DNA of 32,643 nucleotides from Acholeplasmataceae bacterium (GTDB lineage: Bacteria > Bacillota_I > Bacilli_A > Acholeplasmatales > Acholeplasmataceae), in contig JAFGTI010000026.1 in assembly GCA_016934175.1 (NCBI GenBank), positions 1 through 32,643 on the forward strand, in the 5' to 3' direction. Below, in pieces: positions 1 to 10,071 of this stretch (position 1 is the first letter of the stretch; each line of letters starts with the position of its first letter). The notes below the pieces were generated by a model. The model saw nothing but the letters and a program-made list of their open reading frames with translations, was not told where the DNA came from and ran no database searches. Position numbers and translations under genes: made by a program.

Positions 1-14
1 AATGTTAATCTCAT
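1..14 (-). CDS. Possible start of a CDS running off the left edge (ATG AGA TTA ACA ...)
   Basis: Minus strand reads AAAGGAGTCTTTTTATTATGAGATTAACATT: a Shine-Dalgarno-like AAAGGAG about 10 nt before an ATG, then the window ends. Confidence 0.3.
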
Positions 15-95
15 AATAAAAAGACTCCTTTGTTTAAGATCAGGTATCATTATTATACCTTTTCTCCAACTTTTCGGAGTCATTTCAAATTAAGA

Positions 96-184
96 TGGTG
101 CGGACGATGAGACTTGAACTCACACGGCATTATATCTGCCACATGCCCCTCAAACATGCGTGTCTACCATTCCACCACGTCCGC
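96..184 (-). tRNA. tRNA-Leu (anticodon GAG), CCA encoded
   Basis: Minus strand GCGGACGTGGTGGAATGGTAGACACGCATGTTTGAGGGGCATGTGGCAGATATAATGCCGTGTGAGTTCAAGTCTCATCGTCCGCACCA. Acceptor GCGGACG/CGTCCGC, anticodon arm CATGT-TTGAGGG-GCATG, long variable arm, T-loop GTTCAAGTC. Confidence 0.95.
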
Positions 185-188
185 TAAT

Positions 189-212
189 AAAAAAGGTGCG
201 AGCACCTTTTTA
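189..212 (-). terminator. Rho-independent terminator downstream of fakA
   Basis: AAAAAGGTGC-GA-GCACCTTTTT symmetric hairpin between the fakA stop and the tRNA. Confidence 0.75.
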
Positions 213-217
213 AGTCG

Positions 218-1882
218 TTATTCAACAGCAATGATATATGAGTATACATCCTGTTTTCCTTCAATCAAGTCAACCTCAATATCAGGATTTAGCTTCTTAG
301 CATGTGCAACTATTTGTTCGATTTCATCTTCATCAGCATCATTACCAAAGAAGATAGTAACAATTTCACGATTTTCATCAATCATGTCATCTAATAAGAT
401 TCTAGCAGTGTCAATTCTTACAGGTTGTGAAACTAAGATTTCACCCTTAGTAATTCCAATAAAGTCGCCATTCTTAATTGCTACACCATTAAGTTCAGTA
501 TCACGAACTGCATATGTAATTTCACCTGAGCGCATATTTGAAACGATATTCATCATTTCTTCAAAGTTATCATCTAATTCTTGTGTAGGATCAAATGCCA
601 TCAGCGATGCATAACCTTGAGCAATACTCTTGGTTTTAAGCACTCTAATTGAACGATCAGCACATAAATCAAGTGTTTGTTCTGCTGATAAGATGATATT
701 TTTATTATTTGGTAAGATAATTATATTTTCAGCATTAAGTGATTCAACAGCCTTAACAAAGGATTCTGTTGATGGGTTCATGGTTTGACCACCATCAATA
801 ATCAGATCTACACCTAATTCTTTAAAGGCTTCTTTAATTCCGTCTCCTGAAGCGACAGCAATAATTCCAAATTTTGCTTTCTTTTTAGCTGGTTTAGCAT
901 TTTCTTCAGTTTTGTGTGGAGCAACATCTCCCATAATCGTTGAATGCTGCAAACGCATGTTTTCAATTTTTATAGTTTGAATATCTCCATACTTTTGAGC
1001 TAGTGTTAAAGCAACACCTGGTTGATTCGTATGAACATGAACTTTAAGAATATCATCATCCGTAACAACAACAAGTGAATCACCCATTTGTGATAATGGA
1101 TCTTTCATAAAGTTTTCATTGAATTTTTCTGGTTTATGCAATTTAACAATAAACTCAGTGCAATACCCATATTTGATGTCAAAATCTCCTAGATTTTCAG
1201 CACCATGATAATGTTCTTTTTGCTCAGGAGCAAATTGAGACTCAAATTCATTGAGCATGTTACCTTCAAGTGCCATTACCCAACCCTCAATAATTTTAAT
1301 AAAACCTGCTCCACCACTGTCAACCACACCTGCTTCTTTTAAAACAGGTAATAAGTCTGGTGTTTTAATTAACGTTTCTTTAGCTTGTTGAAGATAAAGT
1401 GTCAACACTTCTTCAACACTATTTAAGTTTGATTGTTCACGGAGAACTTTTTCAGCTGATTCTCTAACCACAGTTAATATAGTTCCTTCAACAGGATCCA
1501 TGACGGCACGATATGCCATTTGATATCCTCCGACTAGAGCTTGAATAAACTCCTGAACGGTTGCTGATCCATTATCGATTTTTGCTATTTCACTATAAAC
1601 TCCACGAAAAAACTGGGATAAAATAACTCCAGAATTACCTCTGGCTCCCATGAGTAGTCCACGTGATAAAATTTTTGAAATATCGATAATAGATTGAGAA
1701 TCTAATGTATTAACTTCTTTAATGCCAGCCATCATCGTCATTTGCATATTAGTTCCAGTGTCCCCATCGGGTACTGGAAATACATTTAAATGATCGATTT
1801 CTTTATGATTATTTTTTAAATTTACTGCTCCGTTAGTAACCATTTTCTTAAATAGAGTTCCACTGATAGCTTGATTTGCCAT
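218..1882 (-). CDS. fakA: DAK2/DhaL domain fatty acid kinase subunit (FakA/YloV family)
   Basis: 554 aa; 'NHKEIDHLNVFPVPDGDTGTNMQMT' and 'SRGLLMGARGNSGVILSQFFRG' DhaL signatures; RBS GGGAGGATTAATAAATG. Confidence 0.93.
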   Translation of the reverse strand: MANQAISGTLFKKMVTNGAVNLKNNHKEIDHLNVFPVPDGDTGTNMQMTMMAGIKEVNTLDSQSIIDISKILSRGLLMGARGNSGVILSQFFRGVYSEIAKIDNGSATVQEFIQALVGGYQMAYRAVMDPVEGTILTVVRESAEKVLREQSNLNSVEEVLTLYLQQAKETLIKTPDLLPVLKEAGVVDSGGAGFIKIIEGWVMALEGNMLNEFESQFAPEQKEHYHGAENLGDFDIKYGYCTEFIVKLHKPEKFNENFMKDPLSQMGDSLVVVTDDDILKVHVHTNQPGVALTLAQKYGDIQTIKIENMRLQHSTIMGDVAPHKTEENAKPAKKKAKFGIIAVASGDGIKEAFKELGVDLIIDGGQTMNPSTESFVKAVESLNAENIIILPNNKNIILSAEQTLDLCADRSIRVLKTKSIAQGYASLMAFDPTQELDDNFEEMMNIVSNMRSGEITYAVRDTELNGVAIKNGDFIGITKGEILVSQPVRIDTARILLDDMIDENREIVTIFFGNDADEDEIEQIVAHAKKLNPDIEVDLIEGKQDVYSYIIAVE

Positions 1883-2127
1883 TTATTAATCCTCCCTCGT
1901 ATTTTGGAAAATTGATGTATATATAATTTAACTTTAATTGTATGTTTCAAATTCATTTCATTTTAACACTTTTACATTATAGCATTATTGGTTTTAGAAT
2001 GCAATACTAATAGTAACCATATAACGCCACATTAATTATATCATATTCGCCTAAAAAAGTAGTAATTTTAAGATGCTAAGAACAATTATGGTTATTTTGT
2101 GTTTTTTCTTTAAATATTATTGCTAAT

Positions 2128-2160
2128 CTGGTTGCTTTTTCCATTTTAATATGTTAAATT
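2128..2160 (+). promoter_or_regulatory. Putative sigma-A-type promoter for rpmB
   Basis: TTGCTT-17 nt-TAAATT upstream of the rpmB RBS; read by eye only. Confidence 0.4.
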
Positions 2161-2186
2161 AGATTGTGCAGTTAGGAGTGAAGAAT

Positions 2187-2375
2187 ATGGCTGAATGCTA
2201 CGTAACAGGTAAAAAGACAATTTTTGGTAATAAACGCAGTCACGCGTTAAACGCGACTCGCCGTACATGGAAGAGCAATCTTCAAACAGTACGTATTAAG
2301 GACGAAAGTGGAAAAATCATTAAAGTGAAAGTTTCTGCTCGTGCTCTTAAGAAAAACAATTTAGAACGCGTTTAA
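2187..2375 (+). CDS. rpmB: 50S ribosomal protein L28
   Basis: [37 protein letters not shown]...; RBS TTAGGAGTGAAGAATATG supports a start at 2187 rather than the ORF start at 2166. Confidence 0.96.
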   Translation: MAECYVTGKKTIFGNKRSHALNATRRTWKSNLQTVRIKDESGKIIKVKVSARALKKNNLERV

Positions 2376-2376
2376 A

Positions 2377-2406
2377 TAAAAAAGGCGATTGCCTTTTTAT
2401 TTTTTT
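2377..2406 (+). terminator. Terminator after rpmB (possibly bidirectional with thiN)
   Basis: AAAAAAGGC-GATT-GCCTTTTTATTTTTTT. Confidence 0.8.
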
Positions 2407-3008
2407 CATTTTTTAGAGACTACAACCAACACTTTACCTTCATGAACATGAACATATCCTTTGGCCTCGATGATCTCATTACTAATACAAAGCGGATCAT
2501 AAGGTAATAATCTATATTCATTTAAGTTGTACTTAAATCCATCTAGTGAAATCACTGCTTTTGGATATCCAATAAATGTATAATACTCATCTCCATTTAA
2601 TTCACGCACACCTTTTTCTAGAAGAAAGAGTGTGCTATTTTCATCTTTAATGATCATTTTAGGAAATTCGTTGAAAAACATCGTATGAATCATGAAATGT
2701 TCTATTCTTTCTCCACCAATTCCTCCAATCAAATATAGTTCATCTGGATTGACTTTGGTTGCTTCAACTAAGGCTTGGTGTGTATCAGTTACATCCTTGA
2801 TTGGATTAAGTCTAACGACATTAAGATTAATTAGCATACTATGATTATTTAATGAATCAAAATCACCTACTGCAAGGTCAATTTTAATACGTTGTTTATA
2901 GAGACTAGTTACTGCTTGATCGACAGCAATAATATAGTCACTTTCTTTTAAATCCATCAGTTTTCTAATATCTTTAGGTGTGGGATGTGTAATAACTAAT
3001 ACTCTCAT
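2406..3008 (-). CDS. thiN: Thiamine pyrophosphokinase
   Basis: 200 aa; 'IIAVDQAVTSLYKQRIKIDLAVGDFDSL' and 'DVTDTHQALVEA...YLIGGIGGERIEHFM' match the TPK family; located between rpe and rpmB. Confidence 0.88.
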   Translation of the reverse strand: MRVLVITHPTPKDIRKLMDLKESDYIIAVDQAVTSLYKQRIKIDLAVGDFDSLNNHSMLINLNVVRLNPIKDVTDTHQALVEATKVNPDELYLIGGIGGERIEHFMIHTMFFNEFPKMIIKDENSTLFLLEKGVRELNGDEYYTFIGYPKAVISLDGFKYNLNEYRLLPYDPLCISNEIIEAKGYVHVHEGKVLVVVSKK

Positions 3009-3634
3009 TTAAGTGACTCAATTCCCTTCTTACGATCTTCCATATTGAAAAGATAACTACCTGCAACAGCTATATCGACCCCTGCTGCTTTGCACAATGC
3101 TATGGTTTGATCATTGATGCCACCATCTACTTCAATTTCAAATGAAAGATTTCGTTGTTTTCTAATTTTTACTAACTCTTCTACTTTTAGCATCATTTCA
3201 GATATGAATGATTGACCACCAAATCCAGGTTCAACAGTCATAATCAATATTAATTTTGCTTGATCAATATAAGGTAATAGTGATTCAACAGATGTATTTG
3301 GCTTAATTGATAAGCCTAACTCAATATTTTTTTCTTTTATTCTATCAATGGTTTCAGATACTTGATTAGATTCAACATGAATGGTTATAAATTTTGGATT
3401 ACTCTTTGAAAAAGAGTCAATCCACATCAATGGGTTAGTTACCATCAAATGAATATCTAAAGGTAATTGAGTTTGCATGCTTATTTGCTCTGTAATCGCA
3501 GGTCCAAATGATAGATTAGGTACGAAATGACCATCCATGATGTCAAGATGAATATAATCAGCTGTCTTTATACTTTCCAATTCATTTTTAAGGTTGCTGA
3601 AATCAGCAGTTAACACTGAGGGTGCTATTTTCAT
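3005..3634 (-). CDS. rpe: Ribulose-phosphate 3-epimerase
   Basis: MKIAPSVLTADFSNL...HLDIMDGHFVPNLSFGP...MTVEPGFGGQSF...EVDGGIN. Confidence 0.97.
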   Translation of the reverse strand: MKIAPSVLTADFSNLKNELESIKTADYIHLDIMDGHFVPNLSFGPAITEQISMQTQLPLDIHLMVTNPLMWIDSFSKSNPKFITIHVESNQVSETIDRIKEKNIELGLSIKPNTSVESLLPYIDQAKLILIMTVEPGFGGQSFISEMMLKVEELVKIRKQRNLSFEIEVDGGINDQTIALCKAAGVDIAVAGSYLFNMEDRKKGIESLK

Positions 3635-3645
3635 AAATTCTCCTT

Positions 3646-4602
3646 TTAATATTTATCTTTTTGGTTTTTGACTTCTTCACAAAATTGAACATAGTTTTCA
3701 TACCTTGAAGCAAGTATTTCACCATTCTCAACAGCTTTTTTTACGGCACAATCAGGTTCATTTAAATGCATGCAATTCGATTTAAAACGACACTGTGTGC
3801 TCAGCTCTACGAAATCAGGATATAGTGTTTTAACTTCATCAGCATGAAAGATTAAAAATTCAATTTTAGAGAACCCCGGAGTATCAACAATATAACCTCC
3901 GTTATACTCATATAATTCAGTATGTCTTGTTGTATGTTTACCTCTTCCAAGTGCTTTTGATATTTCTTGAGTTTTAAGTTTTAATTCAGGCATGAGTGCA
4001 TTTAGTAATGTTGATTTACCTACACCTGTTTGCCCTGCAAGTACTGTTAATTTGTCAGTAAAAATATGTGCTAATACATCAATTCCAATCTGTTGTTTAC
4101 TATTAACATAATAAATTTTATATCCTATTTTCTCATAGTAAAACATATCCCTTTTTAATGCTTCCAAACTTTGGATTTCTATTAAATCGATTTTTGATAT
4201 GACAATGACAGGAACAAGATTCTCTTGGTTGAGAATAATTAGAAATTTATCTAATAAATGGAAACTAAAGTCTGGATTTACAGCCGAAAAGACAAGTAAA
4301 ACTTGATCTATGTTACATACATCAGGTCTAACCAAATCGTTTTTCCGTGGTAATATTTCAGTAATCAAAACCTGATCTTCTGAATCATCATAAATCACAT
4401 AGTCTCCGACCTTTGGACTGACCTTCATAATCTTAGGATCTAATTTAGTTCTTTTTGTCAATTGACGATTAAAACTATTTGCTTCATTGAGCTTCATGTA
4501 TCTCAATTTTCCTCTTGCAAAAGCAATAACTTCTTCTTTAGTTTCAAGATCAATTAAAGTGTATTGATTTGCTATTAACCTTTTAATAAAGCCTTTTTTC
4601 AA
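3646..4602 (-). CDS. rsgA: Ribosome small subunit-dependent GTPase A
   Basis: Circularly permuted GTPase: 'LAGQTGVGKSTLLNAL', 'GRGKHTTRHTEL', 'VDTPGFSKIEF', Cys/His zinc site 'CRFKSNCMHLNEPDCAVK'. Confidence 0.97.
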   Translation of the reverse strand: MKKGFIKRLIANQYTLIDLETKEEVIAFARGKLRYMKLNEANSFNRQLTKRTKLDPKIMKVSPKVGDYVIYDDSEDQVLITEILPRKNDLVRPDVCNIDQVLLVFSAVNPDFSFHLLDKFLIILNQENLVPVIVISKIDLIEIQSLEALKRDMFYYEKIGYKIYYVNSKQQIGIDVLAHIFTDKLTVLAGQTGVGKSTLLNALMPELKLKTQEISKALGRGKHTTRHTELYEYNGGYIVDTPGFSKIEFLIFHADEVKTLYPDFVELSTQCRFKSNCMHLNEPDCAVKKAVENGEILASRYENYVQFCEEVKNQKDKY

Positions 4603-4611
4603 TTTTTCCTC

Positions 4612-5640
4612 CTAGAGATGTTGACTTCTTAACTGCCCACAGGCAGCATTGATATCATGTCCTTGTTCTTTACGCAAGGTAACTTGAATATTTTGTTTTT
4701 TTAATGTGTCATAAAACTTCTCCATCGCGACCAAACTTGATCTTTTATATGGAGCTTCTAAGACTTCATTATAAGGAATTAAATTGACATATACATTTAA
4801 TCCTCTTAAAACTTGAACAAGTTCTAGAGCCACTTCTTGTGTATCATTTAACTCATCAATTAAGATGTATTCAATAGTGACTCTTCGATTTGTAATTTTT
4901 AAATAATATTTAATTGCATCAATAACATCTTCAACTGGATATTTTTGATTTATTTTCATCAATTTTGTGCGAATATCATTATTTGGGGCATGCAAACTTA
5001 TAGCAAGATTAACTTGTAATCCCATATGTGCATATTCCTTAATTTTGGGGACAATCCCACTCGTTGATACCGTAATATGTCTAGCCCCTATAGCAAGCCC
5101 TTTAGGATGGTTAATCGTATAAAGAAAACGCATGAGATTTTCATAATTATCAAATGGCTCTCCAATACCCATCACAACGATGTATGATATTCTTTCTTGA
5201 AGTATTCTTTCGGTTTCTATGATTTGAGCAATGATCTCTCCTGAAGTTAAATCACGTTGTTTTTTTAAGAGTCCAGAAGCACAAAATGAACACCCAATAT
5301 TGCATCCGACTTGAGTTGTTACACAAATCGAATTTCCATAATGTTGTTTGATTAAAACCGCCTCAATTAAATGTCCATCATGTAGACTATAAAGGCATTT
5401 TAAAGTTCCATCTTGACTTTCATGCTTTAAAACAAGTTCCAATGCTTGAATTTTGAAAGAATCTTCCAGTAGATTAATTAAATCAGTTGGCAAGTTTCCC
5501 ATTTCTTGGAAGCTTCTAACCTTCTGTTTATACAACCATTGCCATATTTGTTCAGCTCTAAACTTTTTTTGATTGTTTTCTAAAAGAAATGTTACTAACT
5601 CTTCATAAGTTAGATCATAAATTAACATCATATCACCCAT
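4612..5640 (-). CDS. rlmN: 23S rRNA (adenine-C2)-methyltransferase, radical SAM
   Basis: 'GCSFCASGLLKKQRDLTSGEI' (CxxxCxxC region), 'VVMGIGEPFDNYENL', C-terminal 'RKEQGHDINAACGQL'. True start may be 5631/5628 (GGGTGATATGATG). Confidence 0.95.
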   Translation of the reverse strand: MGDMMLIYDLTYEELVTFLLENNQKKFRAEQIWQWLYKQKVRSFQEMGNLPTDLINLLEDSFKIQALELVLKHESQDGTLKCLYSLHDGHLIEAVLIKQHYGNSICVTTQVGCNIGCSFCASGLLKKQRDLTSGEIIAQIIETERILQERISYIVVMGIGEPFDNYENLMRFLYTINHPKGLAIGARHITVSTSGIVPKIKEYAHMGLQVNLAISLHAPNNDIRTKLMKINQKYPVEDVIDAIKYYLKITNRRVTIEYILIDELNDTQEVALELVQVLRGLNVYVNLIPYNEVLEAPYKRSSLVAMEKFYDTLKKQNIQVTLRKEQGHDINAACGQLRSQHL

Positions 5641-5674
5641 AGTTTATTATACACGAAATCAATAAGATAGCGAA

Positions 5675-5699
5675 GAAAAAACCTGAGTCTCAGGTTTTT
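5675..5699 (-). terminator. Terminator after pheT
   Basis: Minus strand AAAAACCTGAGACTCAGGTTTTTTC. Confidence 0.8.
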
Positions 5700-8055
5700 A
5701 ATTTCGAATAGTAGCTTGATAGCTAAAACTTAAACGATTTGTAATTTTTTTCATCAATTGATCAACATCATCACTCTCGAGTGTTTTCTCTAAATCATTA
5801 AATACAAGGTGAAAAGCAATTGATTTCATGCCCTGTTCAATGTGCGAGCCTTGATAGATATCAAAAACATCAATTTGGATTAAATTCTTTCTAGCAGTTT
5901 GTTTGATCATTTGAATCAAATCGTCAGCATTAACTTCTTGTTGAATAACAATCGCTAAATCCCGTTCTATTTGAGGATATTTACTCATTGATTGATAAAT
6001 CATTGGTGTTGTAGGTTCTAAGACATTTTTAAGATTGATATCAACCACAACCGTAGGTTCTATACCCAATCTTTTCACTTCACTTGGATGTAATTCTGCA
6101 ATTTGTCCAATCACTTGATCTTGATAAAGGACATTGGCTTGTCTATAAGGATGATAAGCATCAATGTGATTTGTGGGAACATAACTAAAAGAGATACCTA
6201 AAGGATTAAAAATACTATCTATCAATCCCTTAACTGTGTAAAAATCAGGTTTGAATTCTTGTTTTTTCCATGGATTTTTATGCCATATCCCGCTCATGGC
6301 TATACCTAAATGAATAGTTTCTAAATCTTTTGCAAAACAGTTACCTATTTCAAAGATTGAAACTGATGATTGTTGACGTGATTGATTGAAACTAATTACA
6401 TCTAAAAGACCATGTACTAAAGATTGTCTCAGTGTCTTTTTATCCTCGGATAAAGGTAGAAGAATTGAAACAGGCTCACCTAAATTTTGATAAAGATGAA
6501 CTTCATTTGGATGGATTAAACTATAACTAATAATTTCATTCATTCCTATATTAGCTAAATGATGTCTTAATGCTCTGAGTCTCATTTGCTTAAATGTTAA
6601 TTTACCTTGAGCAGGTAAATTCATTGCTTCCATTGGAATCTTATCTAAACCGTACATACGAGCAATTTCTTCAAGAAAATCTGCTTTAATTAAAAGATCG
6701 TTACGATAACTTGGAGCTTTGATGATATAACCATCTTTATGAACCTCATACTCATAATTATAAGCATCAAAATATTTTAACAATTCATCATTGGAAATCT
6801 CAACACCAAGTTTCTCATTGAAATAATTTTTCTCAATGAAAACTGATGGGTTTTCTAAAGTGTAGCGAATGGCAGATGTAATATTTGTTGAAACTTTAGC
6901 ATCAGCTAGCTCGATTAATAGTTCTGTTGCGCGCTCTAAACCGTTAATTACGCGTGTATCATCTATACCTCTTTCAAAACGAAGTGAAGCATCTGATCTT
7001 AGATTCAATCGTTTAGACGTCTGAAGAATACGCTTAGGATCAAAATAAGCTGCTTCTAAGATGACACGTTTGGTTTGATCATCAATCATTGTATTATATA
7101 AACCCATGACACCACCGATAGCAATGACTTCTTTACCATTAGTGATGACGACATCTTGTTGATTTAATACTCTTTTCTCTTCATCTAAAGTAATAACAAC
7201 TTCGCCTTCTTTAGCATCACGAACGACAATGTGATTTGTTTCTACTTTATCAGCATCGAACATATGTAATGGTGTGCCATATTCCAATAAGATGTAATTG
7301 CTAATATCAACAACGTTATTAATAGGTTTAATATCATTCGTTAATAAAGCTGCTTTTAACCACCAAGGAGATTCTTGTATCGTCAAACTTTCAAAGTAAC
7401 GTGCATAATATCTTGCACAACCATCTGTCTCAATATCAACCTTGATTTGGTTTAAATTTTTTGTTTCTTTAATGTGATATTTGGGCAGCACAATTTTTTG
7501 ATTTGTCATCGCTGCTAAATCATATGCATAACCTAATACAGATAGTAAATCACCTCGGTTTGGTGTTAATCCTAATTCCATAACCCAACCCTCTAAAGAT
7601 AATGCTTTTAGACCATCAGTGCCTATAGATTGTTTTGAACCAAAATAATAGATACCATCTTTAAACTCTTCAGGAATATATTTGTCATCTAATCCCAATT
7701 CCTTTAAGGAACATATCATACCATGAGATTCAACACCCCTGATTTTCGATACTTTTATCTTAAAATCACCAGGCAAAACTGTTCCGACTTGAGCAACAAT
7801 AACATATTGTCCAGCTGCAACATTTTCTGCACCACAAACAATTTGATCCACTCTGTCACCTAAATCGACAGTTGTTACATGTAAGTGATCAGAATCAGGA
7901 TGATCAGTACATGTCAAAACATGACCAATGACTAACTGAGTAGCTTCGTTCATAGGTCCAAATGATTCGACTTCGATAATCTTTTGATTTGTAACTTCTA
8001 ATATATTTTCGGGAATATTTATCCATTTTTTGAGCATAGTTTCTGATATTTTCAT
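5698..8055 (-). CDS. pheT: Phenylalanyl-tRNA synthetase beta subunit
   Basis: 785 aa; tRNA-binding domain '[24 protein letters not shown]', B5 and FDX-ACB domains; downstream of pheS with a 4-nt overlap. Confidence 0.97.
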   Translation of the reverse strand: MKISETMLKKWINIPENILEVTNQKIIEVESFGPMNEATQLVIGHVLTCTDHPDSDHLHVTTVDLGDRVDQIVCGAENVAAGQYVIVAQVGTVLPGDFKIKVSKIRGVESHGMICSLKELGLDDKYIPEEFKDGIYYFGSKQSIGTDGLKALSLEGWVMELGLTPNRGDLLSVLGYAYDLAAMTNQKIVLPKYHIKETKNLNQIKVDIETDGCARYYARYFESLTIQESPWWLKAALLTNDIKPINNVVDISNYILLEYGTPLHMFDADKVETNHIVVRDAKEGEVVITLDEEKRVLNQQDVVITNGKEVIAIGGVMGLYNTMIDDQTKRVILEAAYFDPKRILQTSKRLNLRSDASLRFERGIDDTRVINGLERATELLIELADAKVSTNITSAIRYTLENPSVFIEKNYFNEKLGVEISNDELLKYFDAYNYEYEVHKDGYIIKAPSYRNDLLIKADFLEEIARMYGLDKIPMEAMNLPAQGKLTFKQMRLRALRHHLANIGMNEIISYSLIHPNEVHLYQNLGEPVSILLPLSEDKKTLRQSLVHGLLDVISFNQSRQQSSVSIFEIGNCFAKDLETIHLGIAMSGIWHKNPWKKQEFKPDFYTVKGLIDSIFNPLGISFSYVPTNHIDAYHPYRQANVLYQDQVIGQIAELHPSEVKRLGIEPTVVVDINLKNVLEPTTPMIYQSMSKYPQIERDLAIVIQQEVNADDLIQMIKQTARKNLIQIDVFDIYQGSHIEQGMKSIAFHLVFNDLEKTLESDDVDQLMKKITNRLSFSYQATIRN

Positions 8056-9068
8056 TTTCCTACCCCCTTAAATTGTCCAAGAAATCTCAAATCATTCATA
8101 TAGAAATGTCTAATATCGTCGATGTTATATTTTAGTATCGCGATTCTTTCAACGCCTATACCAAAAGCAAACCCTTGAAAGATTTCAGGATCATATCCAC
8201 CCATTTTCAAAACATTGGGATGAACTTGTCCTGCTCCTAGTACTTCAATATATCCAATAGAACCATCCTTTTTAACATATGAAACATCGACTTCAACACT
8301 AGGTTCAGTAAAAGGAAAATATGAAGGTCTAAGTCGAATAATGCGTTCATGACCAAATAAATGCTTCACCATTTTTAATAGAGCATCTTTTAAGTTTGCA
8401 AAATTAACATGCTTATCGATGACTAATCCTTCGATTTGCATGAACTGATGACTGTGCGTAGGATCATCATCATCTCTTCGGTATACTTTGCCCGGACAGA
8501 TGATTCTTAAAGGTTCACCCTTCTTTTCCAACATAGTTCTTGCTTGTACGGGTGAGGTATGTGTTCTCAATAGTGTATTTTCGTCAACATAAAACGAATC
8601 TTGCATCGCTCTTGCTGGATGATCTTTCGCTAAATTCATCATTTCAAAGTTGTAATAATCATTTTCAAGTTCAGGTCCTTCAGCGACTTCGTAGCCTAAT
8701 CCAACAAATAAGTCCTCAACATCTTCGATTACTTGATTAAGTGGATGTATACTTCCTTGGTAAAACTGATAACCGGGCAAGGTTACATCAATTTTTTCAC
8801 TTTCTAATACTTTGAGTAATTCAATATTTTCCAAATCTGTCTTTTTCTCAAAAAGTGCTTTTTCTACAGCAATCTTAGTTTCATTAACTTTTTGTCCAAA
8901 TGAAGGTCTTTGATCTTGTGGGAGATCTTTTAATTTTCCCATCATTAAAGAAACTTCACCTTTTTTACTTAAATATTGCACTCGAATTACATCTAAAGCT
9001 TGCAGATCCTCAGCAGCCTTGATTTCCAATAATGCTTTTTCCTTGATTTCACTTAAGTATTCAATCAT
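8052..9068 (-). CDS. pheS: Phenylalanyl-tRNA synthetase alpha subunit
   Basis: 338 aa; '[30 protein letters not shown]', '[16 protein letters not shown]', '[13 protein letters not shown]'. Confidence 0.98.
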   Translation of the reverse strand: MIEYLSEIKEKALLEIKAAEDLQALDVIRVQYLSKKGEVSLMMGKLKDLPQDQRPSFGQKVNETKIAVEKALFEKKTDLENIELLKVLESEKIDVTLPGYQFYQGSIHPLNQVIEDVEDLFVGLGYEVAEGPELENDYYNFEMMNLAKDHPARAMQDSFYVDENTLLRTHTSPVQARTMLEKKGEPLRIICPGKVYRRDDDDPTHSHQFMQIEGLVIDKHVNFANLKDALLKMVKHLFGHERIIRLRPSYFPFTEPSVEVDVSYVKKDGSIGYIEVLGAGQVHPNVLKMGGYDPEIFQGFAFGIGVERIAILKYNIDDIRHFYMNDLRFLGQFKGVGK

Positions 9069-9085
9069 CGCACATTCTCCTTTTT

Positions 9086-9295
9086 AATAAAAAAAGTCCT
9101 TAGCATATATCTAAGGACGAATAATTTCGTGGTACCACCTTAGTTCTAGAGAAACCTCTAGCACTCGAAATCCTTAACGCGGACGAAACGGATGTGATTA
9201 ACATCTCTCCTGGACGAATTCATTAAACCCATTTGACATAGATTCCACCACCCTATGCTCTCTAAACAAACTAATGTTTAATTACTAGTTCCTAT
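9086..9295 (-). promoter_or_regulatory. T-box leader (tRNA-Phe responsive) upstream of pheST
   Basis: Minus strand T-box core AAGGTGGTACCACG (plus 9128-9141); specifier-region GAATTCG with TTC (plus GAA at 9216-9218); terminator GTCCTTAG-ATATATG-CTAAGGAC-TTTTTTT. Confidence 0.93.
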
Positions 9296-9304
9296 CATCG
9301 ATTT

Positions 9305-10048
9305 TTAATTTCTTCTAGATGCTAATATTGCCAAAAATCTTAAAAGTTCAATATATATCCATACAACAGTAACCATAAGACCTACAGCAACAACCCATTC
9401 ATAAGTCTTGTCAGCTCCGCCTTCAACGACTCTTTCTGCACGATCAAAATCTAGTGCAAGCATTAAGGCACCAAAAATAATTAATATGCCGGTTACACCT
9501 AAAGCAATCGGTGCATTGAAAGTAACACTTCCGAACAATCCTAGTATACCAAATATGATGAAAAATACAAGGAATGCTAATAAAATACTGTACATAATTC
9601 TTCTAAATCTTGATGTTACTCGAATCGTTCTACTTGAATAGAGGAACAGCATGACAGTAAATATCGACGCTGTACCGATGACAGCAGCTATAGCGACACC
9701 TGGAAAATACATTTCAATCATTAAAGTAATGACTCCTAATAAGACACCTTCTGAAAGTGCATAAAGCAAAGCAAAAGGCATAGCAAGGCGTGGACTAAAA
9801 CTTGCTACTAAGACAGAAATAAAAGCAACAATCATTGAGCCAAACAACAATGAATAAAGTGATTCAAGTGGAATATAAGTAATTGCTAAATATCCCGTCA
9901 TCACGGCAGTAATTAAAAGTGTTGCTGTTTTTGAAACAATACCTCTATACGATGCGGCTTCTACACCTTCATAGGATTCACTTCGTTCAAGTGATCTAAA
10001 AACAGGGTTTGAACTTCTCATCATTTCCATCTCCTTTGTGAATTTCAA
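9305..10048 (-). CDS. Bax inhibitor-1/YccA-family multi-pass membrane protein
   Basis: 247 aa with about 7 hydrophobic segments; N-terminal 'SNPVFRSLERSESYEG', C-terminal 'YEWVVAVGLMVTVVWIYIELLRFLAIL' typical of BI-1-like proteins. Confidence 0.85.
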   Translation of the reverse strand: MKFTKEMEMMRSSNPVFRSLERSESYEGVEAASYRGIVSKTATLLITAVMTGYLAITYIPLESLYSLLFGSMIVAFISVLVASFSPRLAMPFALLYALSEGVLLGVITLMIEMYFPGVAIAAVIGTASIFTVMLFLYSSRTIRVTSRFRRIMYSILLAFLVFFIIFGILGLFGSVTFNAPIALGVTGILIIFGALMLALDFDRAERVVEGGADKTYEWVVAVGLMVTVVWIYIELLRFLAILASRRN

Positions 10049-10071
10049 TATTATTATATAATAATGTTTCT

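Noticed and set aside
15-90. Possible small RNA/attenuator (GACTCC...GGTAT-AATAATG-ATACC...GGAGTC-TTTTT) left of tRNA-Leu
   Set aside because: GGAGTC is better explained as the RBS of a gene starting at position 14; the outer stem is only 6 bp with a large loop.
114-614. 166-aa plus-strand ORF and other antisense ORFs (8540, 9408, 13058, 17562, 19016, 20005, 20938, 22254; minus 13359, 16873, 24602, 29039, 30522, 30864)
   Set aside because: All lie opposite or out of frame with well-supported genes, have low-complexity Ser/Ile/Asn-rich translations and no recognisable family.
10050-10066. ATTATTATATAATAAT perfect palindrome between polC and the BI-1-like gene
   Set aside because: Pure A/T 16-mer in an AT-rich intergenic gap; expected by chance and not terminator-like.
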